Shown here one piece after another: positions 20,375 through 31,745 of a DNA stretch of 64,000 bases. Both the position numbers and the translations under genes were made by a program. Under the pieces are notes generated by a model. That model did no database searches, had not been told where the DNA came from, and worked only from the letters and a program-made list of their open reading frames with translations. The stretch spans positions 166,320,583-166,384,582 of the forward strand of contig NC_133390.1 of the NCBI RefSeq assembly GCF_047511655.1, read 5' to 3'. The DNA comes from Castor canadensis. Taxonomy: Eukaryota; Chordata; Mammalia; Rodentia; Castoridae. Position 1 is the stretch's first letter, and every line of letters begins with the position of its first letter.

Positions 20375-20452
20375 TGTTTTCTGCTTAATTTCCAGCATGT
20401 CATCAATGCCTGGCATATAGTAGATGCTCAATAAACACTTCTTGAAGTGCAG
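20375..20452 (+). mobile_element. L2 3' end fragment
   Basis: ATGCCTGGCATATAGTAGAT GCTCAATAAACACTT is the L2 tail. Confidence 0.7.
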
Positions 20453-20607
20453 AAAACCAAGAGAGATCAGCAGTACTCTGGCAGTTGTTGGACATATGTG
20501 AGCAAGGCAGCACTGTCCCTCACCAAGGCCAAGAAGACTGGACCTACTCTCTGCTCATGACCATAGGTCCTGACCAGAACCAGTGGTATGAGAGTTGTCT
20601 CACGTGT

Positions 20608-20826
20608 CTTTTTTTTTTTTTTGAACTAGGGTTTGAACTCAGGGCCTCAGAATCGCTAGGCAGGTGTTCTATCACTTAGTCACTCTGTCAGCCCTTTTTT
20701 GTGTTAGGTTTTTTCAAAATAGAGTCTCAGGAATTAGTTGCCTGGGCTGGCTTCTGACTATGACCCTCCTGATCCCTGCCTCCTGAATAGCTAGGATTGC
20801 AGGCATGAACCTCCCGTGTCCAGCTG
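20608..20826 (-). mobile_element. B1-dID dimeric SINE
   Basis: ACTAGGGTTTGAACTCAGGG .. TTTTGTGTTAGGTTTTTTCA .. CTAGGATTGCAGGCATGAAC; both halves present. Confidence 0.85.
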
Positions 20827-20939
20827 TCTGTATGTCTTGATGAAAGGGATTACCTACTTCTTCCACTCCAGCCAGGAGACACAGCCCTGTGCCCTGTCCT
20901 GCTAATCATCCCAGGTCCCTTTCACAGGCTGGAGCTCAG

Positions 20940-21500
20940 TCCTTTTGCTTTTTAAAATTGTAACAACGTACGACAAAATTTACCATCTTAACCTTCAGCA
21001 AGTATATAGTAGCATTCAGTGCATTCTTGTTTGTGCAACAAATCTGCAGAAGTTTTTCATCTTGCAGAGTTGAAACTACCTATTATACCTCTGTTCCCCT
21101 TTGCCTCAGCCTGACAGCCCCTTACCCCACTTCCAGTTTGTGAATCTGACCTCTCTAGGAGCCTCATGGTCCTGGAATCATACAGTATTTGCCCTTTTTC
21201 AGTTGGCTTATCTCACTTTAAGGTTCATCTGTGTTGTGGCACGTATCAGAATTTCCTTTCTTTTAAGGCTACCTAATACTCCACTGTGTGGGGATGTACC
21301 ATGTTTTGTTCTTTCACTGATCTGTGGGGACCTGGGCCATTTCCATCTGGCTAACCTGAATACCATTGCTGTGTGCACAGATGGTCAAACGTCTTCAAGA
21401 TCCTGCTTTCTTTTGAAACTCAGAGATGGGATTGATGGCAGTTGTTATTTTAACTTTTTTGTTAATGTTTTGTTTCGATTAGGTCTTTGGTATTTCAGGT
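20940..21500 (-). mobile_element. L1M 3' end
   Basis: GGAATCATACAGTATTTGCC, CTACCTAATACTCCACTGTG and CCATTGCTGTGTGCACAGAT are reverse-strand L1M 3'UTR landmarks. The open frame across it is therefore not a gene. Confidence 0.75.
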
Positions 21501-21599
21501 AAAGCTATACTTGTGTATGCAGGCAATGAGGGCCTGCCCCATGTAGGTCATTTGCTTATCCTATCATCCAAATATTCTATATCCTGGTTTTTTGTCTGC

Positions 21600-21725
21600 T
21601 TGTTTTTGTGGACCTAGGTAAGCCACACCCCTAATGACACATGATAAGATTGTTGTTTTAAACCACTGAATGTTGGGATGATTTTGTTTCCATTTTTGTG
21701 ACAATATCTAGCTGATACAGAACAT
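21600..21725 (+). mobile_element. Possible MaLR LTR 3' end
   Basis: GTTGTTTTAAACCACTGAAT .. CTAGCTGATACAGA resembles the 3' end of MLT1-type LTRs; short. Confidence 0.4.
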
Positions 21726-22430
21726 AAGTGTTTTGCCTACTAAAAAGCCCTAAGGAAAATGAACAATGAATTCTGGGGTCAGTTATATGAGGGAGGAACT
21801 TAGGAGCCCTGAGTTCCCAGAACTTTTCTAGCAACCAATGGGGTGGGGGATTCTGGAATCCAAAGACATGACTAAGCTGTGTCTGAGTTGTCCCCATGGG
21901 CTGGAGGCACCTGGGGAAATCGGGCTCCAGGCACCTGGGGAAATCGGGCTCCTGCCACCTGGCACACCCTCTGTAGTACTCCTGGCAGTCCTGGGTGAAG
22001 TTCTGACTCTGGATGCCCTGATACAGATCCAGTGTGGCTGTTCCTAGTGGTGTGTCCTGGTTGTGTGTCTTCACTGCAGTGAGCCTGGGGTCGTCAGCTA
22101 TGAGGTGGAGATGAATCCTAAATTTTCAGGGTTGTGGAAGGGATTAGAGTGTCACACACTTGGTGCTCAGATAATAGGGGCCCCTGTGTTACTATGAAAT
22201 CTTCCTCATTTCTTTATATACAATAAACCCTGCACAGGAGAAGTGTGTTTCAGTGGCATACTCAGAGGGGTGGGTTGTAGACAGTGGTCAAGTCAGGACA
22301 TGAGCCCAGGCTTGGACTTCCAGGCTAGCACTCTAGTGTGCCCTGTTGTATGTCATCATCGTGTCATGGTTACCAGCCATGACAGGAGTATGGTACCTTA
22401 GATGTAGGTTCAATTTTCTGAAATTTTCCA
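21726..22430. other. Intergenic, no element recognised apart from a tandem repeat
   Basis: Only the small duplication above stands out. Short open frames here have no recognisable family. Confidence 0.4.
21902..21951 (+). repeat. 24-bp tandem duplication
   Basis: GGCACCTGGGGAAATCGGGC TCC occurs twice back to back, with a third partial GCCACCTGG. Confidence 0.85.
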
Positions 22431-22434
22431 TGGT

Positions 22435-22860
22435 AATGCAACATACAGAGAAGTGCACAAATCCCAAGTGCATGTGAATAAATTTTCAGTGTCAAAAAAA
22501 AGAAATAGGGGGCAGGGGTTGTAGCTCAGTGGTAGAGAGCACTGGCCTAGCATGGGCAAGACCTAGGGTTCCATCCCCAGCACTGCAAAAAACAACAACA
22601 AAAAAGCCAAACAAGACCCTCCCCTCTCCACACTGCTGATTCACAGCGTGAACAGACACATGGAACAGCACTCAGATCAAAACAACTTGAAAGACAAATG
22701 TAAACAATAAGCTTGGTAGAAAACTATTCACTGAACTCCAGACCTTTTTTTTTCCTCTAGTTTTTCTACTCACATCTTTTTCTCTTCTAGGATTTAGTCC
22801 AGGATACCACTTGGATTTATTGCGTATATTTACAACTGTTCTTATTTCAGAAAATTTCAA
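22435..22860 (-). mobile_element. L1M 3' pieces split by an ID SINE
   Basis: ATACAGAGAAGTGCACAAAT CCCAAGTGC and GGAACAGCACTCAGATCAAA are neighbouring parts of the L1M tail. An ID SINE interrupts them at 22509. Confidence 0.55.
22509..22608 (+). mobile_element. ID SINE, well preserved
   Basis: GGGGTTGTAGCTCAGTGGTA, GAGCACTGGCCTAGCATG, GTTCCATCCCCAGCACTGCA, then an AAC-rich tail. Close to the rodent ID consensus. Confidence 0.9.
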
Positions 22861-22879
22861 ATTTATGTAAAAGAATACT

Positions 22880-22928
22880 GGAAGTATGTGTGCAAGACCT
22901 TGGTTTCAATCCCTAGCACCAAAATAAA
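22880..22928 (+). mobile_element. ID SINE 3' fragment
   Basis: GCAAGACCTTGGTTTCAATC CCTAGCACC. Confidence 0.55.
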
Positions 22929-23109
22929 TGTAGACAGAAGAGTAAAATAGTAAAGTACATTTATCAGTCAAATAAAATCTATCCACCACTCATTTTCAAC
23001 AGCGATTAACTCATGATCAATTTGTGTCATTAATATCCCAAACCAGACTGCTTTTCATTTTTCCTGGTCTTATTGGCTTATATATAGTTCACAGATGTAA
23101 ACCTTCCGT

Positions 23110-23187
23110 ATTTTTTTGGTGTACTGGACTTTGTGCTTGCTAAGCAGGTGCTCTCTCACTTGAGCCATGCCCCCCCCCCCAGCCCCA
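23110..23187 (-). mobile_element. ID-like SINE half, truncated
   Basis: TTTGTGCTTGCTAAGCAGGT GCTCTCTCACTTGAGCCATG, then C10. Confidence 0.75.
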
Positions 23188-23997
23188 CATCTATTTCCCC
23201 TGCTTCCAGTATCACAGTTTATGACTTTCTAAATCATGGAGTTTCTAAGGCCAACAGCCAGAACTTGTCTCTCTTTAGGGAAAAAAAAATACTTAACTTT
23301 TTTCTTATTTTTTTTCTTTTATTAAAAAGTATTAACTTTATGGAAACAGTGGAAGAGGCAAGGGTAGAGGGAGTTACAATTATTTTTAAATTAGCAGTTA
23401 AGATTCCCTCTTGAAAGAGTTTCACAAGACCTAAAGCTCCCATCTGCTGGTTTTAAAAATATATTTTAATTTTTGGCCAGATAACACATTTGCATGTACT
23501 CACATGAAAAGGGCAATATTAGGTTCTAGGGAAAAAATCAGCAAGCATTTTCTTTTTCCTTTCTTTTTGATTAGTGATAGCTATTTTTAGTGTTAACTGT
23601 GCAGAAAACAGAGTTGGCGAGAACACAGAGCTGCAAGGGAGTTGGAGGAGTTATGTGGCTGTACCTCTTAACTCTGAAGGGTAGGATATGCTGTGCCATG
23701 TCAAGGGGCAGTCACAAGTAGACACAATCAGCAGCCTAAGTCACCAGGAAAAGGCTACTTCCTGCCCATTGTTTGGGAGAGAGGATTGAATTTAGGGCCT
23801 GGTATCAGTTTTTTCTGAAAGGGGTCAGATGGATAATCATTGAAACTTCTGTAGGCAGGACCCCCCATTCTGTTGTATCTTTGAAGAGAAGTTTTATGCC
23901 AATACAGTTACAAACATATTCATGTCTTCTCCCTCAGTCCTGAAAAATGGTGGCATATTATATAGACTGCTCTGGATTTGGTTTTTAATCATTTAAA
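23188..23997. other. Intergenic, mostly unassigned
   Basis: AT-rich sequence with A9 and T8 runs around 23280-23320, and direct-repeat copy A from 23600. No gene is seen. Confidence 0.4.
23600..23790 (+). repeat. Diverged direct repeat, copy A (3' of GTSF1L)
   Basis: Shares with 25400-25580 the ordered words GTTATGTGGC/GTCATGTGGC, TAGGATATGCTGTG/TAGGATACACTGTG, CATGTCAAGG/GATGTCATGG, CAGGAAAAGGCTACTTCCTG/CAGAAAAAGGTTACTTCCTG and GGGAG. It probably belongs to a dispersed family that I cannot name. Confidence 0.6.
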
Positions 23998-24168
23998 CCC
24001 AGGAGTTGGCAAACTATGTCCCATGGGCCAAACCCACCCCATCACCTGATTCTGTAAATAGTTTTTTCGGAATGTGTTCAATGCTTAAATAGCTGCCTTT
24101 GTGCTCTAGAGCCAACTATTTGCTACCCATATAGGATAGTGGACAAAGCCTAAAGTGTTTGGTGTCTG
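23998..24168. mobile_element. hAT-Charlie-type DNA transposon remnant
   Basis: AGGAGTTGGCAAACTATGTC CCATGGGCCAAA .. TTCTGTAAATAGTTTTT .. matches the common mammalian MER element with the AAATAAAGTTTTATTGGAAC core. Confidence 0.65.
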
Positions 24169-24690
24169 GGCCTTTATTCAAGTTAAATATGTGTCCAGTC
24201 TTTCCACATCAGTACAGAAGGACCTTCTGCACTTTGGTTCATGGCATATTCTCTCTCTCTCTCTTTTTTTGTGGCAATACTGGGTTTTGAACTCACATGC
24301 TAGGCAGGTACTCTACCACTTGAGCTACCCTGCCAGCCCCACGACATATTCTTTCATTGTAAGGTTGCTCCTAATTCACTTAGGCCATGCTAATGGATAT
24401 TTAGGCCATTTCTGACCTCTTGCTGCCACAAATAATGCTGCAATGAGTAACCTTGTACTTACCTCCTTTTCTACATGTGTAAGTGTATTTACGGGATGGA
24501 GTCCTGGGAGTGGAATTGCTCAAGCCTAATCATTGATAATTTTTATAGCTATTGTCAAACTGCCCCCCAGAGGCAGGATCACTTACATTCTCGCCAATGT
24601 TATGCACCCCGCTTTTGCCTGCCTTCTGAATTTACCAACCTGCTAGGTGATAGGGAAAAACCAGCATCCAGTGTAGTGTAGTTTGCAGGC
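24169..24690 (-). mobile_element. L1M 3' end
   Basis: CAAATAATGCTGCAATGAGT, TGGGAGTGGAATTGCTCAAG and CACTTACATTCTCGCCAATG are reverse L1M. It abuts the GTSF1L 3' end and holds a SINE at 24250. Confidence 0.7.
24250..24341 (-). mobile_element. ID-like SINE half in L1M
   Basis: TACTGGGTTTTGAACTCACA TGCTAGGCAGGTACTCTACC. It has a (TC)n-rich tail side and the flanks share GCATATTCT/GACATATTCT. Confidence 0.85.
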
Positions 24691-24691
24691 C

Positions 24692-24697
24692 TTTATT
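24692..24697 (-). terminator. GTSF1L: Probable GTSF1L polyadenylation signal
   Basis: AATAAA on the minus strand, about 20 bases past the stop codon, at the border with an old L1M fragment. It is canonical and well placed, but it would give an extremely short 3'UTR. Confidence 0.5.
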
Positions 24698-24717
24698 CTG
24701 ATGAACTGCCAATCTGT

Positions 24718-25589
<872 letters not shown>

Positions 25590-25590
<1 letters not shown>

Positions 25591-26430
25591 CTGGAGAGAG
25601 CTGCCATTCAAAATTGTTTATGACATGTATGTTGTCACTTAAGTCTTCTAACTGCCCCATATTAGTTTAGTGAAACTGATATATTTGGATTTAAACCTAC
25701 TACCTTATTTTTGTGATTTCTAACCTATTCTTTGGTTAAATTTTTTCTCATTTTAAATACACAGTTTTAAAAAACAAAACTTTTGTTTCCCCCTCTATTT
25801 TGTACACTTCTTAATCATTCAGTGATTACAAACTAGAACATTCATAGATAATGTAAACAAGTTTGAGGTTAATGCTTTATTGTCTTTCTTGATAAAGCTC
25901 ATATAGGGCTTTGCTTCATTTAATCCCCTCCTGACTTAGGTTTTTGTTCCTTGAATTTTAAACCCAATTTTAAAGGCTTCACTGAACATTATTGCTATTC
26001 CTCCCTCCTTTTTTAATTTTTTTGGTGGTACTGGGGTTTGAACTCAGGGCCTTGTGCTTGCCAGGAAGGTGCTCTACTTCTTGAGCCATGCCCTCAGCCC
26101 TGCTATTGTCATTTTTATTATCAAAGTTTATTTACATGTCCCTCATATTTACTCTTCTCTTTGCTACTTTGTTCTTCATCTCAGACCTATCACATGGGAG
26201 CACTGTCTTCCTGCTGAGGTTTAACTTGGAGAATCTCTCAACAAACTTCTGTGGTTCTGTTTGCCCAGGAGTGGCTTTCTTTCACCCTCATTCTTGAAAG
26301 ATATTTTCACTGAGTATACTTCTGCTATTTTCTCTTCACGTCGGATAGAGCAGAGTACAATTTCTTCTCATTTCCAGCACTGGGGGTTGAAAGTTCAGAT
26401 ACCCACTGTTCCCTAATTTCTTTAGAAGGA
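25590..26430 (-). mobile_element. L1M internal (ORF2) fragment
   Basis: GAAACTGATATATTTGGATT TAAACCTACTACC and CATTCTTGAAAGATATTTTC ACTGAGTATA match the reverse strand of L1M ORF2. A SINE splits it at 26010. Confidence 0.6.
26010..26101 (-). mobile_element. ID-like SINE half
   Basis: GGTGGTACTGGGGTTTGAAC TCAGGGCC .. CTTCTTGAGCCATGCCCTCA. The flanks share TTGCTATT/CTGCTATT. Confidence 0.85.
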
Positions 26431-26640
26431 AACCTATAGTTAGGCATTGTATGCATGTCTATAATCCCAGCTACTTGAGAGGCAGAGGCAGGAGGATCTT
26501 GAGTTTGAGGCTGGCCCAAAGACCAGGTAATAACAAGACCCCATCTCAAAAACAAAATACAAACAAAAGGACTGAGGGCATGGCTGAAGTAGAGTCCTTA
26601 CATTCAATCTCCAGTACTGAAAAAGAAAAAGAAAAACAGG
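26430..26640 (+). mobile_element. B1-dID dimeric SINE
   Basis: GCATGTCTATAATCCCAGCT .. CCCATCTCAAAAACAAAATA .. GGGCATGGCTGAAGTAGAGT .. AAAAAGAAAAAG tail. Confidence 0.8.
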
Positions 26641-26934
26641 TAACATGTCTTCTTCAATGTCTGCCTGAATTCTTTATCTTTGTTTTTTTTTTTCCTACAG
26701 TTTTATTATGATGTTGACCTGCAGATTTGTTTTGTTCTTTGTATTTATTTACTCATCTGCAGATGAGTGTCTTTCATTAGCTTTGGAAAATGTTCAAATA
26801 TTGTTTTCAAATATCACTTCCTCTTTATTTTCTCTCTGCTTACCTTATAGTATCTCATCCTCTCTTCTGTATTTTTCTGTGTGCTATATTCTGGATAATT
26901 TCCTCTGATCTAATCTATACTTTTGTTTCTTTTC
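26641..26934 (-). mobile_element. Probable L1M ORF2 continuation
   Basis: T-rich sequence (ATATTCTGGATAATTTCCTC TGATCT) fits reverse L1M ORF2, continuing the fragment at 25590. Confidence 0.45.
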
Positions 26935-27250
26935 TTTTCATGGTAGTACTGGGATCTTTTAATTTAGCCCTTTGCTCTTGCTAGGCAGGTGTTCTACCAC
27001 TTGAGCCACACTCCCAGCCCTTTTTTGCACTTTTCATGTAGGGTCTTGTGTGGTTTTTGTGTTTTGTTTTTTGTCTCAGACCGTGAGCCTATCTGTTCCT
27101 CCTTTGTAGCTGGATCACAGGCATACCACCACACTTACTGATTGGGATGGCATCTTGTTTTTTGTCAGTGTTGCCTCCAACCATGATCCTCCTGATCTCT
27201 ACCTTCCCAGTAGCTAGAATTACAGGTGTGAGCCACTATACCCAGCCTGA
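26935..27250 (-). mobile_element. Composite SINE: ID half plus two B1-like units
   Basis: The ID half (GTTCTACCACTTGAGCCACA) is followed by two successive B1-derived units. One ends GGCATACCACCACACTTACT, the other GAATTACAGGTGTGAGCCAC. Confidence 0.7.
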
Positions 27251-27299
27251 CTTACAGTTTAGTTCATTATTTCTAAGTATGCCCATTTTTTTGTTTTTA

Positions 27300-27520
27300 T
27301 GCGGTTTGTTAGTTTTGGTTTTGGGCAGTATTAGGACTTAAGCTCTGGGCCTCAAGCTTGCTAGGCAAGCACTTTTCCACTTGATCCATGCCCCCATTGT
27401 TTTCTAGTTTTGGAGACAAGTTCTCATTGTGTATCCCAGGCTGGCCTCAAACTCTTGATTCTCCTGCCTCAGACTACCATGTACTGGGATTACAGGTGTG
27501 TACCAGCACACCTGGCCTCT
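27300..27520 (-). mobile_element. B1-dID dimeric SINE
   Basis: GCAGTATTAGGACTTAAGCT .. CCATTGTTTTCTAGTTTTGG .. CCCAGGCTGGCCTCAAACTC .. GGATTACAGGTGTGTACC. Confidence 0.8.
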
Positions 27521-27630
27521 AGGTTTTTTTTGGTTTTTTTTCTTTTTGTCTTTTCTTTTTTGGTGCTGGGATCGAACCCAGGGCCTCACACATGTTAGGC
27601 AAGGGCTGTACCACCGAGCTATATCCCAGC
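27521..27630 (-). mobile_element. ID SINE nested at a dimeric SINE edge, perfect 10-bp TSD
   Basis: GGTGCTGGGATCGAACCCAG GGCCTCACACATGTTAGGCA. The duplicated target CCTGGCCTCT sits at 27511-27520 and 27631-27640. Confidence 0.9.
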
Positions 27631-27640
27631 CCTGGCCTCT

Positions 27641-28440
27641 GGTTTTTAATTATGATTTTTATATTTTGCATTCCTATAGGCTCTGGTGTTTTGCGAAACT
27701 GCTTTATTATTTTGTATAGTTTCTTGTTCCCTGCAGGTACTTTGAGGTTCATTATTTATTGCTTTAAGTGTGGTAGGCTGAGTTGATTAAAGTCTGTGCT
27801 TGAAGCCTCGTGTATGTTTTTGTAGGTTCTCACTGGTGTGCACTGTCCCTTTGTGTGCTGATTTTCTTCCTTTGTCCTCGAAAACTTCTTTGTGTTTTTA
27901 TTTTCTGCAGCCTGAGATTGGGTTTGGTGCCATGAGGACTGGCTGTCTCTTGAAGTCAGATTCAGTTCACCCTTGTTGCAGTGACTGAGTGCAGTTTGCC
28001 AAATGCCCTGCAGGGTCACTGTAATCTCACTTGGTTTTAAGTCATCTTTAAAACAGACAATTGGGATTGGTATTTGCTTCCTCATGATTCTGGGACATGA
28101 GTGTCCTGTAACCAACATGTAGCAGGATATCTCTGATTTGTACCCTAAAGTGCCTGTGGCATCCAATCTCGATTTCAAAAGGGAAAATTACTTTTAGGAC
28201 ATCAGTAACATTTATCTCAAAAATGTTGCCAACGCAAGGACTGATGCCTACCTCACACACTAGTGAACAAGCTAGTTTGTCGGCACAGCCTGCAACCTTA
28301 CTTATCTATCCCAACCTTACTTATCTATCCAAGACCAGCCAAATGGTTGGCATCTCCAATTTACCATAACTACTATCTAAGCCATTCCAGATGTATTTAT
28401 CCTTCCATACTTAAATATTATCCATCCAGATTGATAAGGT
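27641..28440. other. LINE-like and unassigned intergenic sequence
   Basis: 27641-28000 looks like worn reverse-strand L1M. 28000-28290 is unassigned. At 28292-28330 CAACCTTACTTATCTATCC occurs twice in tandem. Confidence 0.4.
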
Positions 28441-28652
28441 CACGCTGGGCGTGGGTGACTCAAGCCTGTAATCCTGTCTACTCAGGAGGCAGAGATCAGG
28501 AGGATCTCATTTTGAAGCCAGCCTGGGCAGATAGTTAGTGAGACCCTATCTCGAAAATACCCAACACAAAAAAACAGCTGGTGGAGTGGCTCAAGTGGTA
28601 GAGCATGAGGTCCTGAGTTCAAACCCCAGTACTGTCCCAAACAAAAAAATCT
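28440..28652 (+). mobile_element. B1-dID dimeric SINE, well preserved
   Basis: GGGCGTGGGTGACTCAAGCC .. CCCTATCTCGAAAATACCCA .. GGTGGAGTGGCTCAAGTGGT .. GAGTTCAAACCCCAGTACTG. It shows the full local architecture. Confidence 0.9.
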
Positions 28653-28904
28653 GTAGAAATACCGTATTTCTGAACAGGCGATTCCAAATCACAAATACAA
28701 CTCCCCCCCAAATCAAATGATATAAGTTACATTGTCACCCTAAATTAATATATAATATAGTGGTAATTCCAAATATCTAACTGTAGTAGCTTAACTTCAC
28801 GTGCTTGGTCTTATTTTAGGCCCAAGTTAAGGCTTTTTTTTTTTCCCAAAAAAGGCTTGACTGTCTTTAAGGATTTATTATTCCAGATCAGGTGTCAACT
28901 AAGT

Positions 28905-29225
28905 ATAACCCATGACCTGAATCCAGGTGGCTATCCGCTTTTGTAAATAAAGTTTTATTGAAACACTGCCATACTCACTTTTTTGCATATATCATTTACT
29001 GGCTAGTATGGAACTATGTTTGAGTACTTAAAACACAGTCGAGATAACACGCAAAACCTCACGTGTGGGCTGGGAGCATGGCTCAAGTGGTAGAGTGCTT
29101 GCCTAACAAGCAGGAAGCCCTGAGTTCAAACCAGATTATCACAACTCCCGTGCCCCCTTCCCCCACACAAATAGCCATGTTTTCTGGCTGGCCCATTATA
29201 GAGAACATTTGCTGACGCTGTTCAT
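28905..29225. mobile_element. hAT-Charlie-type remnant split by a SINE
   Basis: TTTTGTAAATAAAGTTTTAT TGAAACACTGCCA before the insertion, and TTTTCTGGCTGGCCCATTAT AGAG after it, are the two ends of the same MER family seen at 23998. Confidence 0.75.
29066..29160 (+). mobile_element. ID-like SINE half inside the hAT remnant
   Basis: GGGAGCATGGCTCAAGTGGT AGAGTGCTTGCCTAACAAGC .. CCTGAGTTCAAACC. Confidence 0.85.
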
Positions 29226-29284
29226 GATGAATTTTATAACCAACTTGTCAATTCTTTCCTAATCCCTTAATTTTCTGGTGATTC

Positions 29285-29410
29285 AAGAAGCAGGTGGCTT
29301 GGATTTAAATCCTCCCTCTCACCACTTTCTAGCTGTTTGTGGGGGTGTGTCTGAGTAGTGCCTTGAATTTCTTAGACTCTGTAGATGGCATCATTTTGGG
29401 TAAGTTTTGT
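29285..29410 (+). mobile_element. MIR fragment
   Basis: GTGGCTTGGATTTAAATCCT .. CACCACTTTCTAGCTGTTTG. Confidence 0.6.
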
Positions 29411-29439
29411 AGCTTTCTTTATGTTGGTCTTGCTTAATT

Positions 29440-29730
29440 TAAAATTTAATCATAGACGCTTTATGGTTATTTTTCTTCTTTGGCTTGAGATGGACAGGAA
29501 GGAGGCTGTCCCTATGTGAGGCTTGTAATTGGTGCGTATGTGAGGCTCATGATTGGTGGGACTAGAAGTTGTGCATATGCTGGCCTCGGCCCTCTTCCAG
29601 TTATATAAGCAGCTGTTTTGTCCAGAGTGCTTCTCCCTGCTATGCTGCACCCCTCACCTCTGTGCAGCCTAGGCCCCGGATAAGAGCTTCTCCTTAATGG
29701 TCTTTTATTGCCTCACTTGAGAAGTGCTAC
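29440..29730 (+). mobile_element. Possible retroviral LTR of unknown family
   Basis: It has tandem U3-like words (TATGTGAGGCTTGTAATTGG / TATGTGAGGCTCATGATTGG) and a TATA box (TTATATAAGCAG, 29600-29611). The R/U5-like CTTCTCCCTGCTATGCTGCA CCCCTC follows at the expected distance. No internal retroviral region was seen, so a solo LTR at most. Confidence 0.35.
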
Positions 29731-30544
29731 ATAATGCTACACTGAATGTCATGCCGTGAAGAGACTTTCAGAAGAAGGTAGGTCCTCACATCAGAGCAAC
29801 TAGCGGGACTCCAAGTGTCTGAGACTAGGGGAGCCTTGCAGGGAGCATTGCACCAAGGGCAGCGTGAAGAAGTCCTGGGCCAGGACCACAGTCTTTATCA
29901 TGGACAGGGCAGGTAACACTTCAGAGCAGACAGAACCCTGGGCTCCAGCCCCATATTTCTGATGCAGCAGCTAGAAGGTGGCTGGACAGTGACTCCTGAG
30001 AGCTGTAAGCCCTTGGCTCACTCGCAGCTTGGAGGCAGCTGAAGAGAAGAGTGGCTGGGACTACAGAGGACTGAACAAGTACTAAGAAGGTGAGACGTGC
30101 TGGTGAACAGGGAGGAGCTCTGAAAGAGTTCCAAAGAGTTCCCGAGGGTGTGGCCAAGGTTCCTGGCACCCAAAGCCTGGGGCCTGCAACAGTGGCTGCC
30201 AGGTGCAGGGCCACTGCTTCAAAGGCCAGGGATGGCCTTGACCTGAGCACCTACAGCCACGTCTCTAACTTTGCAAACTTGGAGTAAGTCTGGCACTCAG
30301 GAACTCAGGACTGCCAATGTGAAGGACATCACCCCTGCTTTGATGATTTCCATCTGAATCAAGCAAGAGGACCCCCTCCCACACCACACTTCCTCACAGC
30401 TGTTTGTGACTTTGGCAGCCACATTGAACACCTGAGATCTGTCCCAGGCTTCCCTTCTCTGCAGGCTGCTCATTGCTCACGACACCCTGGTCTCAGTCAC
30501 CCGGGTTCCTGCTAGCCCCTTTGATGTGAGGACCTCATTTTAAA
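29731..30544. other. Intergenic, unassigned
   Basis: GC-moderate unique sequence. A 109-codon minus-strand and a 65-codon plus-strand frame overlap at 29921-30287 but match no family I know. Confidence 0.4.
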
Positions 30545-30758
30545 GTGCCTTGCCAGGGCTCATGCCTATAATCCTAGCTACCAGGAGGCAGAGATCAGGA
30601 GGATAGAGGTTTGAAGTCAGCCTAGGCAAATAGTTTGTGAGACTCTGTCTCGAAAAAACCCAACACGGAAAGGCCGAGTGGCTCAAGTGGTAGTGTGCCT
30701 GCCTAGCAAGCACAGTCTTGACTTCAAACCCCAGTACCACCCAAAACCAAAATGCCTA
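30545..30758 (+). mobile_element. B1-dID dimeric SINE
   Basis: GGGCTCATGCCTATAATCCT .. TGTCTCGAAAAAACCCAACA .. GCCTGCCTAGCAAGCACAGT. Confidence 0.9.
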
Positions 30759-30849
30759 CCTGGATGAAGTCTGTTTACTTTTTTCAGGTTAAGTGTCACT
30801 GCTTTGCTAGATTTGTAGAATAAACCTGAATGCATTATTATTTTCAGGA

Positions 30850-31060
30850 ACTTTTTTTTTTTTTTTGTGGTACTGGGACTTGAACTCAGGGTCTACACCT
30901 TGAGCCACTCCTCCAGCCTCCCCCCGCTTTTCTGTGAAGTGTTTTTTCCAGATAGGGTCTCACAAACTATCTGCCCAGGTTGGCTTCGAACCGTGATCCT
31001 CCTGATACCTGCCTCCTGAGTAGCTAGGATTAGAGGTGTGAGCCACCAGCGCCTAGCCCT
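30850..31060 (-). mobile_element. B1-dID dimeric SINE, internally shortened ID half
   Basis: TGGTACTGGGACTTGAACTC AGGGTCTACACCTTGAGCCA lacks the TGCTAGGCAGG segment. The same gap recurs in the copy at 35270, suggesting a subfamily. Confidence 0.85.
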
Positions 31061-31084
31061 AGACAGTTTAAATAGTTGCCAAAC

Positions 31085-31290
31085 CTTCTTTGCCAACTAA
31101 TTTACTAATCCCTCGAGGGGATTGCGGGACCCAGGGCTGTCGCTTTCTTTGCTGTGGTCCAAAATGTGCCTATTTTGTTTCCCCATGCACTCCTACCATG
31201 CTGCGCCACATTCATCAAAGGCCAAATCAATGGGACTTGAACCTCCAAAACAGTGAGCTAAACAAACCTCTTTATAATGTTTTAAAACAC
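31085..31290 (+). mobile_element. MaLR-like LTR 3' fragment
   Basis: ACTCCTACCATGCTGCGCCA .. CAATGGGACTTGAACCTCCA AAACAGTGAGC follows the end pattern of ERVL-MaLR LTRs. Worn. Confidence 0.5.
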
Positions 31291-31395
31291 AAGGTCTTTC
31301 TGTATAGCCCAGGCTGGCTTGAACTCATGATCACCCTACATTATCCTCCTGAGGGCTGGGATTACACATGTGTGCCACCATACCTGCTATACATG
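31290..31395 (-). mobile_element. B1-like monomer SINE
   Basis: AAGGTCTTTCTGTATAGCCC AGGCTGGCTTGAAC .. TGGGATTACACATGTGTGCC. Confidence 0.75.
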
Positions 31396-31451
31396 TGTTT
31401 TTTTTTACTTTAAGAATGGGGGCATAATCATACAGGATTGGTGTCCTTATT

Positions 31452-31655
31452 GAGGTTTGAACTCAGGGCCTCTCACTTGATAGGCAGGTGCTCTACCACT
31501 TGAGCCACGCCGGCAGCCCTATTTTGTGTTGGGTAGTTTTGAGATAGGGTCTCATGAACTATTTACCCAGGCTAGCTTCAAACTGCAATCCTCCTGACCT
31601 CTGCCTCCTGAGTAGCTAGGATAACCAGGCATGAGCCACTGGCGCCCAGCAGGAG
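31452..31655 (-). mobile_element. B1-dID dimeric SINE inside the MLT1 LTR
   Basis: GAGGTTTGAACTCAGGGCCT .. CTAGCTTCAAACTGCAATCC. The LTR word TGTCCTTATT flanks it on both sides (31442-31451 and 31659-31668), the target-site duplication. Confidence 0.9.
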
Positions 31656-31745
31656 TGATGTCCTTATTAGAAGAGGAAGAGACACCAAAGTACCCTCCTC
31701 CTGTGCAGAGGAAAGGTTACGTGAGGACACATCAAGAAGCTAACG

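Noticed and set aside
21101-21502. 133-codon plus-strand frame with hydrophobic segments
   Set aside because: Lies wholly in a reverse-strand L1M 3' end.
29921-30250. Possible retrocopy or small gene with overlapping frames on both strands
   Set aside because: Neither frame resembled a known protein and no A tail or target-site duplication of a retrocopy was seen.
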